Below the pieces are notes generated by a model. It was not told where the DNA came from. It was given only the letters and a program-made list of their open reading frames with translations, and ran no database searches. From Actinomadura harenae (lineage in GTDB: Bacteria > Actinomycetota > Actinomycetes > Streptosporangiales > Streptosporangiaceae), in NCBI RefSeq assembly GCF_003696215.1, contig NZ_RFFG01000080.1, positions 1 to 37,030 of the forward strand: a stretch of DNA of 37,030 bases, in the 5' to 3' direction. Made by a program: the position numbers and the translations under genes. Positions 7,431 to 14,615 of the stretch are shown one piece after another; position 1 is the first letter of the stretch, and each line of letters opens with the position of its first letter.

Positions 7431-7538
7431 GGGGACGGACGAACTCCGTCGGATGCCAGTTCGAATCTGGCTCGGACCTCTCCATGGTCCGATAGCTCAA
7501 TCGGCAGAGCACGAACGGAATGATGATGATCCGTCCCC
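7431..7538 (+). tRNA. Candidate circularly permuted tRNA-like unit 2
   Basis: Read in order: outer strand GGGGACGGA (7431-7439), CGAAC, anticodon-stem 3' strand TCCGT (7445-7449), 5-nt variable loop CGGAT, T-arm GCCAG-TTCGAAT-CTGGC (7455-7471), 3' acceptor strand TCGGACC (7472-7478), 7-nt spacer TCTCCAT, 5' acceptor strand GGTCCGA (7486-7492), TA, D-arm GCTC-AATCGGCA-GAGC (7495-7510), ACGA, anticodon-stem 5' strand ACGGA (7515-7519), A32, U33, and finally TCCGTCCCC (7530-7538), which pairs 9 of 9 with the outer strand. Rejoined, it gives a cloverleaf with 7-bp acceptor, 4-bp D-stem, 5-bp anticodon and 5-bp T-stem. The odd point is a 4-nt instead of 1-nt linker before the anticodon stem. The anticodon depends on the unknown join inside ATGATGATGA and CGAAC: GAA, GGA or CGA are all possible. 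Confidence 0.65.
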
Positions 7539-7608
7539 TTAAACGCCGCCGGCGTGCGAAGGGGCGGCAACCTCCAGGGCCCCGGAACCAGGGCAGGTTC
7601 CGGGGCCC
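7535..7608 (+). terminator. Two consecutive hairpins ending the RNA locus
   Basis: First, CCCCTT (7535-7540) pairs with AAGGGG (7559-7564) around an inner ACGCC/GGCGT stem; this competes with the last bases of the outer helix of unit 2. Second, a perfect 13-bp stem (7577-7589 with 7596-7608) with a 6-nt loop is a strong terminator candidate. From 7609 to 7748 I see only short GC-rich CCGTC-type repeats and no gene. Confidence 0.65.
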
Positions 7609-7748
7609 GCCGCCGTCCAGGGCCTAGCGCCGTCCCGGGCCCGCCACCGTCCGGTGCCTGCCGCCGTCCGGAGCCGCCGCTCGGGGCGGGCGGAGTCGCG
7701 GAATCGACCGGCCGCGGAAAATCGCTGGAACGTTCAAGGAGCGCGCCC

Positions 7749-7754
7749 TAGGCT
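7749..7754 (+). promoter_or_regulatory. -10 box of the ABC exporter operon
   Basis: TAGGCT ends 8 nt before the GTG at 7763, and no ribosome site is at the right distance (AAGGAG at about 7736 is too far). This suggests a leaderless transcript for the first permease gene. Confidence 0.45.
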
Positions 7755-7762
7755 CCCGATGA

Positions 7763-8551
7763 GTGGGCGTCATTCCGTGGGTCTCCTGGTACGCGCTGCG
7801 ACGATATTCCGCCTATCCCCTCGGTTCGATGGCCGAGGCCGTCACGAACTCCTTCTTCGGCGTCGTCCGCGCCGCGATCCTGCTCGCGCTCTGGCACGCC
7901 CGTCCCGGGCTCGGCGGCTACGACGCGACCGACGCGGTGACCTTCTCCTTCCTCACCCAGGCCCTCATCGGGCCGGTGCAGATCTTCGGCGGGATGGAGC
8001 TGGCCCAGCGCATCCGGTCCGGGGACGTGGCGATCGACCTGCACCGCCCGGTCGACCTCCAGGCGTGGTGGCTCGCCGACGACGTCGGCCGCGCGGTGTC
8101 GACGCTGCTGCTGCGCGGGCTGCCGCCGATGCTGGTCGGCGCCCTGCTGTTCACGGTGCGGCTGCCGAGCGCGGGTGAGGCGGCCGCGTTCACGGTGTCG
8201 GCCGCGCTGGCCGTCCTGCTGAGCTTCGCGCTGCGCTACCTCGCCACGCTGTCGATGTTCTGGCTCCACGACGAGCGCGGCGTCCAGGCCGTGACGCTGC
8301 TGCTGTCGCTGTTCTTCTCCGGGATGATCGTCCCGCTCGTCGCGTTCCCCGAGACCCTCGGGGACGTCGCGCGGGCGCTCCCGTGGTCCGGGCTCGTCCA
8401 AGTGCCCGCCGACGTGTTCCTCGGCCGCCGCACCGGCGGCGCGCTGCTGTCCGCGCTGGCGTTCCAGGCGGCCTGGGCCGCCGGGCTCCTCACGGCCGGA
8501 CGCCTCCTGACCCGCGCCGCACAGCGCAGGCTGGAGGCCCAGGGTGGTTAG
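7763..8551 (+). CDS. ABC-2 type transporter permease (first)
   Basis: Inner-membrane subunit of an ABC exporter, 262 residues, with about six hydrophobic segments (for example FFGVVRAAILLALW, MLVGALLFTV, VTLLLSLFFSGMIVPLVAF). The protein resembles the ABC2_membrane_6 (DUF990) family, whose permeases occur as two adjacent genes with one ATPase; some related systems have been called viologen exporters. The GTG start at 7763 follows a -10 box directly, so the message may lack a leader. A nearby ATG at 7759 is out of frame. The gene overlaps the next permease by 8 nt. The substrate is unknown. Confidence 0.85.
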   Translation: MGVIPWVSWYALRRYSAYPLGSMAEAVTNSFFGVVRAAILLALWHARPGLGGYDATDAVTFSFLTQALIGPVQIFGGMELAQRIRSGDVAIDLHRPVDLQAWWLADDVGRAVSTLLLRGLPPMLVGALLFTVRLPSAGEAAAFTVSAALAVLLSFALRYLATLSMFWLHDERGVQAVTLLLSLFFSGMIVPLVAFPETLGDVARALPWSGLVQVPADVFLGRRTGGALLSALAFQAAWAAGLLTAGRLLTRAAQRRLEAQGG

Positions 8552-9392
8552 CCGCGCCGTGGACGGCGACGCCGGGGCGGCCACCCGCGCCGGACGGGCC
8601 GTCTCGACGTACTGCCTGCTCGCCTGGACGTGGATCCGGGCGGCCGCGCAGTACCCCGTGTCGATCGCGCTGCTCGCGCTCGGCACCATGGTCACCGCCG
8701 GGATGGACATCGCCGGGATCCTGGTGATGTTCGGCCGGACGCCGCGGATCGCCGGGTTCACCGCGGTGGAGGTGCTGTTCCTGTACGGCACGTCGTCGCT
8801 GTCGTTCGGGGCGTCCGACATCCTGCTCGGCACGACCGAACGGCTCGGGGAGCACGTCCGGAACGGGACCCTCGACGCGCTGCTGGTCCGCCCGGTGAGC
8901 CCGCTGATCCAGATCGCGACCGAGGACTTCACGCCGCGCCGGTTCGGGCGGCTCCTCCCGCCGGTGCTGGTCCTGGCGTTCGTGCTGCCCCGCGTGCCGG
9001 TGGACTGGACGCCGGGCCGGGTCGCGATGGTGCCGCTCATGCTGGCGTCCGGCATGGTGATCTTCGCCGGGTTGTGGGTGCTGTGCGCGGCGCTCCAGTT
9101 CGTGCTGCTGAACAGCCACGGCGCGACCAAGGCGATCACCTATGGCGGCTCGTTCCTGACCCAGTACCCGATGACGCTGTTCGCGCGGGACTTCGTGCGC
9201 GGCGTGACGTTCGTCGTCCCGCTGGCGTTCGTGAACTGGGAGCCCGCCCTGTACGTGCTCGGCCGCCCCGACCCGCTGGGGCTTCCGGGCTGGACGCGGT
9301 TCGCGTCGCCCGCCGTCGGGGCGGCGCTGTGCGCGGTGGCCGCGGTGGCGTGGCGCGCGGGCCTGCGCCGCTACCGCTCGACGGGAAGCTGA
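8544..9392 (+). CDS. ABC-2 type transporter permease (second)
   Basis: Second membrane subunit of the same exporter, 282 residues with about six hydrophobic segments (SIALLALGTMVTAGMDIAGIL, MASGMVIFAGLWVLCAAL-like, VGAALCAVAAVAW). It is related to the first permease and shares the cytoplasmic loop style seen in this family (ILLGTTERLGEHVRNGTLDALLVRPVSP resembles the RSGDVAIDLHRPVDL region of the first). The GTG start at 8544 overlaps the end of the previous gene and has GGAGG seven nt upstream, indicating translational coupling. The two permeases most likely form a heterodimer served by the ATPase encoded 26 bp downstream. Confidence 0.85.
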   Translation: MVSRAVDGDAGAATRAGRAVSTYCLLAWTWIRAAAQYPVSIALLALGTMVTAGMDIAGILVMFGRTPRIAGFTAVEVLFLYGTSSLSFGASDILLGTTERLGEHVRNGTLDALLVRPVSPLIQIATEDFTPRRFGRLLPPVLVLAFVLPRVPVDWTPGRVAMVPLMLASGMVIFAGLWVLCAALQFVLLNSHGATKAITYGGSFLTQYPMTLFARDFVRGVTFVVPLAFVNWEPALYVLGRPDPLGLPGWTRFASPAVGAALCAVAAVAWRAGLRRYRSTGS

Positions 9393-9418
9393 GGACGCCG
9401 GTGCCGGGAGGGGAACCC

Positions 9419-10393
9419 ATGATCGAGATGACGGACGTGACCAAGACCTTCGTCCTGCGGCGCAGGACGGGACGGGGGCCGCGCCGCGAGCGGACCCCGG
9501 TCCGCGCCGTCGACGGGGTGACGTTCACCGTCGACCGCGGCGAGTTCCTGGGCTACCTGGGCCCGAACGGCGCAGGCAAGAGCACCACGATCAAGATGCT
9601 CACCGGGATCCTCACCCCGACCTCGGGACGGATCCGCGTGGCGGGCCTGGACCCGTCCCGCGCCCGGACGACGCTCGCCCGCCGCATCGGCGTCGTGTTC
9701 GGCCAGCGCACCACCCTCTGGTGGGACCTGCCGCTGAAGGACAGCCTGACCCTCGTCCGGCGCCTGTACCGGGTCGAGGAGCACGCCTACCGGACCCGCC
9801 TGGCGGAACTGACCGCGCTGCTGGAGCTCGAGCCGTTCCTCGCCACACCGGTCCGCCAGCTCAGCCTCGGCCAGCGCATGCGCGGCGACCTGGCCGCCGC
9901 GCTCCTCCACGACCCCGAACTCCTCGTCCTGGACGAGCCGACGATCGGCCTGGACGTGGTGAGCAAGGCGACCGTCCGCGGTTTCCTCGCCCGCCTGAAC
10001 GCCGAACGCGGCACCACGATCCTGCTGACCACCCACGACCTCGGCGACATCGAGCGCCTCTGCCGCCGCGTCATGATCATCGACCATGGCCGTCCGGCGT
10101 TCGACGGGGACCTGGCCGCGCTGCGCCGCGCGGCGGGCGCGGACCGGCAGCTGATCGTCGAACTGGCGGCGCCCGTCCCGCCGGTCGAGCTCGACGGCGT
10201 CGAGGTGACCGGCGTGGAGGGCCCGCGCCAGACGCTCCGCCTCCCGGACGGCGCGAACGCCGCGTCCGTCGTGGCCTCGCTCGCCGCCCGCTACGAGATC
10301 CGCGACATCGCCCTGCGCGAGACCGGCATCGAGGAGATCGTCGCCCGCCTCTACCGGGGCGACCAGGAGCTCTCCACCCCGGTCTCCCCCTGA
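9419..10393 (+). CDS. ABC transporter ATP-binding protein
   Basis: The ATPase of the exporter, 324 residues and cytoplasmic. Walker A is GPNGAGKST (residues 48-56), the ABC signature is LSLGQRM, Walker B is LLVLDEPT followed by the D-loop, and the switch His is in TTHDL. About 90 residues follow the nucleotide-binding domain, as in ATPases of the NatA/ABC-2 type. The N-terminus has a basic insert (LRRRTGRGPRRERTP) before the VDGVTF strand, common in this subgroup. The ATG at 9419 has a strong GGGAGGGG site. An ATG three codons on is a possible alternative start. It follows the two permeases with no promoter between, so all three form one operon. Confidence 0.93.
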   Translation: MIEMTDVTKTFVLRRRTGRGPRRERTPVRAVDGVTFTVDRGEFLGYLGPNGAGKSTTIKMLTGILTPTSGRIRVAGLDPSRARTTLARRIGVVFGQRTTLWWDLPLKDSLTLVRRLYRVEEHAYRTRLAELTALLELEPFLATPVRQLSLGQRMRGDLAAALLHDPELLVLDEPTIGLDVVSKATVRGFLARLNAERGTTILLTTHDLGDIERLCRRVMIIDHGRPAFDGDLAALRRAAGADRQLIVELAAPVPPVELDGVEVTGVEGPRQTLRLPDGANAASVVASLAARYEIRDIALRETGIEEIVARLYRGDQELSTPVSP

Positions 10394-10560
10394 CCGCCCG
10401 GCCGCCGAAGCGGCCCCACGCGAACACTCCCCCGAAAGAGGCCCCGCACTCACCGACCTCCGACGACCAGACCGGCTAGAGCGCACATGCGGTTTTCCGC
10501 AGGCGAGATCGGCGGTTCACCGCATTCTGTCCCAGCGGCGGCCGCCCTAGCGTCGAGCCC
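10394..10560 (+). promoter_or_regulatory. Intergenic region with weak hairpin and leaderless promoter
   Basis: A small hairpin GGCCGC-CGAA-GCGGCC (10400-10415) may end the ABC operon. At 10548-10553 TAGCGT ends 7 nt before the ATG at 10561, a leaderless-type -10 box for the serine hydrolase gene. I see no ribosome site in front of that ATG. Confidence 0.45.
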
Positions 10561-11622
10561 ATGTTGAACACACTGATGAGCGCGCTGGTGGCGTTCGCCG
10601 TCACAGCGGGGCACCCGGGCGCCGGGCCGCGCCCCGAGCTGGACGGGATCGTGAAGGGCGGGGCGGCGACGGCGGCGCTGGTACGGATCTCCGACGGGCG
10701 GCACACGACGTCCGAGGCGGCGGGCGTGCGGGACATCGAGCGGGGCGGGCGGCCGTCCCCCGACGGGTACTTCCGGATCGGGAGCGTCACCAAGTCGTTC
10801 GTCGCGACCGTGGTGCTCCAGCTCGTGGACGAGGGCAAGGTCCGGCTCGACGATCCCATCGCCCGCCACCTGCCGGGCGTCGTGCCGGACGGCGAGCACG
10901 TGACCGTCCGCCGGCTCCTCGACCACACCAGCCACCTGCCCGACTACATGAGCGAACCGGGATACTCCACCAACCGGTGGCGCGGCGACGCACGGTTCCG
11001 TTCCTACCGTCCGGGTGAACTGCTGAAGGTGGCCTTCGCGAAGACGCTGCCCGCCGACGGCAAATGGCACTACTCCAACACCAACTACGTCGTGCTCGGG
11101 CTGCTGGTGCAGAAGCTGACCGGCAGGACGTACGGCGAGGAGGTCCGCCGCCGGATCCTCCGGCCGCTGGGCCTGCGCCACACCGTCGTGCCGGGCGACC
11201 GTCCCGGAGTGCCGTCGCCGCACGCCAACGGGTACGAGCCGATTCCCCAGCTGGTGGACGCCACGCGCATGAACCCCTCACTGGACTGGGCGGCGGGAGA
11301 GATGATCTCGACCGCCGGGGACCTGGAACGGTTCTTCTCGGCGCTGCTCGGCGGCCGGCTGACCAGCGCGGCCTCACTCCGCGCCATGCGCACCCCCGTC
11401 GAGACCGGGGCCGGGTTCGACTACGGGCTGGGTCTCCAGGCCTACCACCTGCCGTGCGGGACGGTCTGGGGGCACAGCGGAGAACTGATCGGGTACCTGA
11501 CCTTCGCGTTCCGCACTGACAGCGGCAGGTCGATGGTCCTGTCCATCAACCCCTCGACCCGCAACCCGTCCACCGCCGAGGTCATGGGCATCGCCGCCAA
11601 GGCCCTCTGCGGCACGTCCTGA
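10561..11622 (+). CDS. Serine hydrolase, beta-lactamase / D-Ala-D-Ala carboxypeptidase family
   Basis: A penicillin-recognising-type serine hydrolase (class C beta-lactamase fold, peptidase S12), 353 residues. The nucleophile motif SxxK is SVTKS near residues 77-81, the second motif YxN is HYSNTNY near residue 178, and the third, HSG in WGHSGELIGY, replaces KTG. This set is typical of S12 carboxypeptidases and esterases such as EstB or the R61 enzyme. The N-terminus (MLNTLMSALVAFAVTAGHPGAG) looks like a short signal peptide, so it is probably exported and may act on cell-wall peptides or small esters. No penicillin resistance function can be inferred. Confidence 0.9.
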   Translation: MLNTLMSALVAFAVTAGHPGAGPRPELDGIVKGGAATAALVRISDGRHTTSEAAGVRDIERGGRPSPDGYFRIGSVTKSFVATVVLQLVDEGKVRLDDPIARHLPGVVPDGEHVTVRRLLDHTSHLPDYMSEPGYSTNRWRGDARFRSYRPGELLKVAFAKTLPADGKWHYSNTNYVVLGLLVQKLTGRTYGEEVRRRILRPLGLRHTVVPGDRPGVPSPHANGYEPIPQLVDATRMNPSLDWAAGEMISTAGDLERFFSALLGGRLTSAASLRAMRTPVETGAGFDYGLGLQAYHLPCGTVWGHSGELIGYLTFAFRTDSGRSMVLSINPSTRNPSTAEVMGIAAKALCGTS

Positions 11623-11641
11623 CCTGAGCCCCGCGTCGCGT

Positions 11642-12199
11642 TCAGTCGCCGCCGTCCGTCCGAACATGCAGATGCCCCTCCGCAGGAAACGCGGGAGGCT
11701 GCGGCGGAAGAAGCGCCCGGAAGACATACCGGCACTTCTCGGCCACGCGGCAGGAAGCGGGGTTGTCGACGGCATGCAGAAGGTCGAGCCGCGCCACAGG
11801 CATCACACTCTGCGGACCGAGCGCCCAACGCGACACGACCTCAAGGGCGCGAGGCGCGACTCCCCGCCCTCGCGCCTCGGCCGCCGTCCAGTACCCCACC
11901 TCGCCCGAGGCGGCCACAGGGCCGCCTCCCCCTTTGACCACGATGTGACCGACCAGCCGTCCAGCAGGGTCATCCTGCAACACGGCGAAGCTGAGCCGCG
12001 TACCGCCGGCCCACCCCTCGCCCTGCTCCTCGATCCACCGAACGGCGTCCGCCTCACTTGCGAGAGACGTCAACAACCGGCTGCGCATGACCGGGTCACG
12101 ATGCGCCGCCGCAAGAGCCGCCGCGTCCCCCACACGCCACGGCCGCAGGCTCAACCCAGGCGCGGACACCGTCGCCTCCACCGACAGAACGACACTCAC
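11642..12199 (-). CDS. GNAT-family N-acetyltransferase
   Basis: A cytoplasmic acetyl-CoA-dependent N-acetyltransferase of 185 residues. It has the GNAT order: LSLRPWRVGDAAALAAAHRDP at the start (like ribosomal-protein acetyltransferases of the RimJ/RimL group), the central beta strand with GHIVVKG and GEVGYW, the acetyl-CoA loop ARGRGVAPRAL, and a C-terminal NPASCRVAEKCRYV element. I chose the GTG at 12199, 19 codons inside the open frame, because GGGGG lies five to nine nt upstream and homology to the family begins shortly after it. It converges with the serine hydrolase gene with only 19 bp between stops. The substrate is unknown. Confidence 0.82.
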   Translation of the reverse strand: MSVVLSVEATVSAPGLSLRPWRVGDAAALAAAHRDPVMRSRLLTSLASEADAVRWIEEQGEGWAGGTRLSFAVLQDDPAGRLVGHIVVKGGGGPVAASGEVGYWTAAEARGRGVAPRALEVVSRWALGPQSVMPVARLDLLHAVDNPASCRVAEKCRYVFRALLPPQPPAFPAEGHLHVRTDGGD

Positions 12200-12278
12200 G
12201 AAACCCCCATTTCCACCCGCCCACAACTCTGCCCCACCCCGCCCAGAAACCGACACCCACCACCCCGGATGAGCGTCG

Positions 12279-12944
12279 CTAGGCCTGGGGGTAGCCGATT
12301 TCGGAGATGTCTTCGGCCAGGTCAGCCAGGGTGAGTTCTGGGTTCAGTGACGACACGAGGTCCTGGTTCAGTGGCCGCGAGGCATACACGTCCTTCACCG
12401 CTGCAAGGTCCACGGGGACCTCGTAGTAGTCCTCGGCGAAGCGTTGGAACGCTTCGGGTGAGCGGTCGACCAGTAGTGGGAACAGGCCCGTCGCCCCATC
12501 GGGGTCGGCCTGGCCCGGCGGGAAGTCGATCGAGCCGTGGCGCCACTGGTCATCCGTCGTCTCCCGCCACAGGCAGGCCGTCACGACGGGCACCCCGTCC
12601 TCGTCGGTGAACGCGGGCTCCTCGACGAAGCGCCTGAAGACATCGGGAACGTCGTCGATCACGCCTGGCCAGGGCTCGCCGTCGTGGAGGTAGGGGCTCA
12701 TGGACGATTCGTGGTCGAAGCCGCGCACGTAGACCCCGGCCGCCGAGAACACGATGGAGTACTCGTCTCCTGACCCGTTGCGCATCGAGGCCACCTCCTC
12801 GCCTTCGGCCCAGGCGACGTTGAAGGTGTGGTGGCGGCTTTCCCAGTCCGGGCTCAGGATCGCTTCGAGCATCGCCAGCGAGCGGCACAACTCCCGCAGA
12901 TCGGGAATGGCAGGGAACCGGCGGGCCGCGTCATAGACAGTCAC
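12279..12944 (-). CDS. Conserved actinobacterial protein of unknown function
   Basis: A 221-residue acidic, apparently soluble protein. I recognise the type as a common uncharacterised actinobacterial protein: it opens VYDAARRFPAIPDLRELCRSLAMLEAIL, then has SMRNGSGDEYSIVFSAAGVYVRGFDHES and a proline/Trp-containing middle DGEPWPGVIDDVPDVF, and ends in an acidic tail. No catalytic motif is evident; the overall style resembles SMI1/SUKH-like immunity or scaffold proteins, but this is only an impression. The GTG at 12944 is chosen because everything further upstream in the frame is Pro/Ser-rich and overlaps the WYL regulator gene. The ribosome site is weak. Confidence 0.7.
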   Translation of the reverse strand: MTVYDAARRFPAIPDLRELCRSLAMLEAILSPDWESRHHTFNVAWAEGEEVASMRNGSGDEYSIVFSAAGVYVRGFDHESSMSPYLHDGEPWPGVIDDVPDVFRRFVEEPAFTDEDGVPVVTACLWRETTDDQWRHGSIDFPPGQADPDGATGLFPLLVDRSPEAFQRFAEDYYEVPVDLAAVKDVYASRPLNQDLVSSLNPELTLADLAEDISEIGYPQA

Positions 12945-13008
12945 GGGTTCATCCAACCCGCTCCCTCTGACGGGAAGGCAGCCGGGCGCGGGGCTGGGGC
13001 GGCGGGGG

Positions 13009-13992
13009 TCAGGGGGCGGGTGGGTGGGTGTAGGTGGTGGCGAGTGTGGTGGCTCGGTGGTGGAGGGCGTCGCGTAGCCATGGGGGGGACAGGGCTTCGG
13101 CGGTCGTGGCGAGTTGCCAGAGGGCCCATTCGGCATGTCGGGGGTCTTGGAAGGTCAGTTCCAGTCGGAGACGTCCGTCGGCGTCGGTCTCCTCGGTGAG
13201 GACGGCCAGTGCGGTGCCCACGAGGTCCTCGCGCCGTGCCGGGTCCATCCGGACGAGGACGGTGACCTGGTCGGCGCCGGCCCGGAAGCGGGTGCCGCGT
13301 TCCTGCCAGGCGCGGCCGAGGTCGACGCGGTCCGGCCGGCGGGCGGGTTCGGGGAGTTCCTCGGCGGCCAGGACGCGGGACAGCCGGTAGGTGCGGTCGG
13401 CGCCGGACCTGGTGGCCAGCAGGTAGCCCTGGTCGCGGACGGTGACCAGGCCGATCGGGTCCACCGTGCGCCACTTCGGGTCCTGGCCGAAGGCCGCGTA
13501 GTGGATGCGCAGCCGGTGTCCGGCGAACACCGCGCGCCGGACCTCGGCCACGACCGCGTCGGGGACCTCCTCCTCGGCGGCCGTCCGGCGTGACAGGAGG
13601 TCGGCCTCCGGGTCGATGAGGAGCCGTTCGGCCGCGTCGGCCGCGGTGTCGCGGTAGCTCGCGGGGAGCGCGTCGACCACTTTCAGCATCGCCGAGGCGA
13701 GCGCCGAGCCCAGGCCGAAGGCCTGCGCGCCGCGCCGTGACCCGGCGACCAGCAGCGCGAGGGCCTCGTCGTGGTTCAGTCCGGTGAGCTCGGTGCGGAA
13801 TCCGGGCAGCAGCGCGAACCCGCCGTGCCTGCCGCGTTCGGCGTAGACCGGGACGCCCGCCGCGGACAGCGCCTCGACGTCGCGCAGGACGGTGCGGGTG
13901 GACACCTCCAGCTCGCGGGCCAGCGCGGGCGCGGACATCCGGCCGTGCTGCCGCAGCAGCAGGACCAGCGAGACCAACCGGTCGGCGCGCAT
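13009..13992 (-). CDS. WYL-domain helix-turn-helix transcriptional regulator
   Basis: A 327-residue regulator of the YafY/DeoR-like group. Residues 1-60 form a winged helix (MRADRLVSLVLLLRQHGRMSAPALARELEVSTRTVLRD in two parts). A WYL domain follows at about residues 130-220; the usual WYL tripeptide region reads RDQGYLLATR here. A C-terminal WCX-like extension of about 80 residues follows. WYL domains sense ligands, often nucleotides or nucleic acid. TAGCGT (13999-14004) sits 6 nt before the ATG, so the message is probably leaderless. It is divergent from the RidA gene at 14110 and shares a short intergenic region with a perfect inverted repeat, so it most likely controls itself and that gene. 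Confidence 0.9.
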   Translation of the reverse strand: MRADRLVSLVLLLRQHGRMSAPALARELEVSTRTVLRDVEALSAAGVPVYAERGRHGGFALLPGFRTELTGLNHDEALALLVAGSRRGAQAFGLGSALASAMLKVVDALPASYRDTAADAAERLLIDPEADLLSRRTAAEEEVPDAVVAEVRRAVFAGHRLRIHYAAFGQDPKWRTVDPIGLVTVRDQGYLLATRSGADRTYRLSRVLAAEELPEPARRPDRVDLGRAWQERGTRFRAGADQVTVLVRMDPARREDLVGTALAVLTEETDADGRLRLELTFQDPRHAEWALWQLATTAEALSPPWLRDALHHRATTLATTYTHPPAP

Positions 13993-13998
13993 CCCGGA

Positions 13999-14031
13999 AC
14001 GCTACCGAAATACACGACAGAAGATGTCGTG
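13999..14031. promoter_or_regulatory. WYL regulator promoter and candidate operator
   Basis: On the minus strand the -10 box TAGCGT (13999-14004) lies 6 nt before the ATG of the WYL gene. Immediately upstream, CACGACA (14013-14019) and TGTCGTG (14025-14031) form a perfect inverted repeat with a 5-nt spacer, placed over the -35 region and upstream of ridA. It is the obvious candidate binding site for the divergent WYL regulator. Confidence 0.6.
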
Positions 14032-14109
14032 ATTCGCTGGAAGGCTCACCACCGCGACCAAAGAGATGGCCGCGATCGAACACAAGCCGACGAATCGAGT
14101 GGAGCTGAT

Positions 14110-14511
14110 ATGGCAGTGGAACGAACCGCGGTCAACCCGTGGCCGTGGTCGGTGGAGCTGGGCTACGACCAGGGCGAGGTCGTCTCCGGTCACACCCGGA
14201 CCCTGTACGCCTCCGGGCAGACCGCGATGAGCGCCGACGGCAGGCCGCAGCATGCCGGCGACATGGGCGCTCAGCTGGCGCTGAGCCTCGACAACCTGGA
14301 GGCCGTGCTCGGCAAGGCCGGGATGTCCCTGGCGGACCTGGTCCGGCTCAACGTCTACACCACCGACGTCGACCGGCTCTTCGAGCACTACGGCGTGCTC
14401 GCGGCGCGGTTGGGCGCCGCGGGGGTGGCGCCGTCCACGACGATGCTCGGGGTGACGCGGCTGGCGATCCCCGACCTGATGGTCGAACTCGAGGGGACCG
14501 CCGTCGCCTGA
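14110..14511 (+). CDS. RidA-family protein
   Basis: A 133-residue member of the RidA/YjgF/UK114 family. Members are small trimers that hydrolyse reactive enamine/imine intermediates; several subfamilies have other or unknown activities. The sequence shows the family core ASGQTAMSADGRPQHAGDMGAQ, LDNLEAVLGKAGMSLADLVRLNVYTTD, and near the end GVTRLAIPDLMVELEGTA, with the Arg that corresponds to the active-site Arg of E. coli RidA in the VTRL segment. The ATG at 14110 has GGAG five nt upstream. It is divergent from a WYL regulator, which probably controls it. Confidence 0.9.
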   Translation: MAVERTAVNPWPWSVELGYDQGEVVSGHTRTLYASGQTAMSADGRPQHAGDMGAQLALSLDNLEAVLGKAGMSLADLVRLNVYTTDVDRLFEHYGVLAARLGAAGVAPSTTMLGVTRLAIPDLMVELEGTAVA

Positions 14512-14520
14512 CGCACCCCC

Positions 14521-14556
14521 GCCGCCTCCGGCCCGGCCTTCACCGCCGGAGGCGGC
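14521..14556. terminator. Bidirectional terminator between convergent genes
   Basis: Perfect 12-bp stem (14521-14532 with 14545-14556) and a 12-nt loop between the convergent ridA-like and phosphotransferase genes. Confidence 0.75.
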
Positions 14557-14615
14557 TCACCCGCACGCACCCATCACGGGCGTGACCGCCGCCTCCGGGG
14601 ACGGGCGCCGTCTGG

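Noticed and set aside
7342..7478. A linear tRNA using the 5' half at 7342 and the 3' half at 7445-7478
   Set aside because: The acceptor strands GCCCGGG and TCGGACC do not pair, and the anticodon-stem strands GCCGC and TCCGT do not match.
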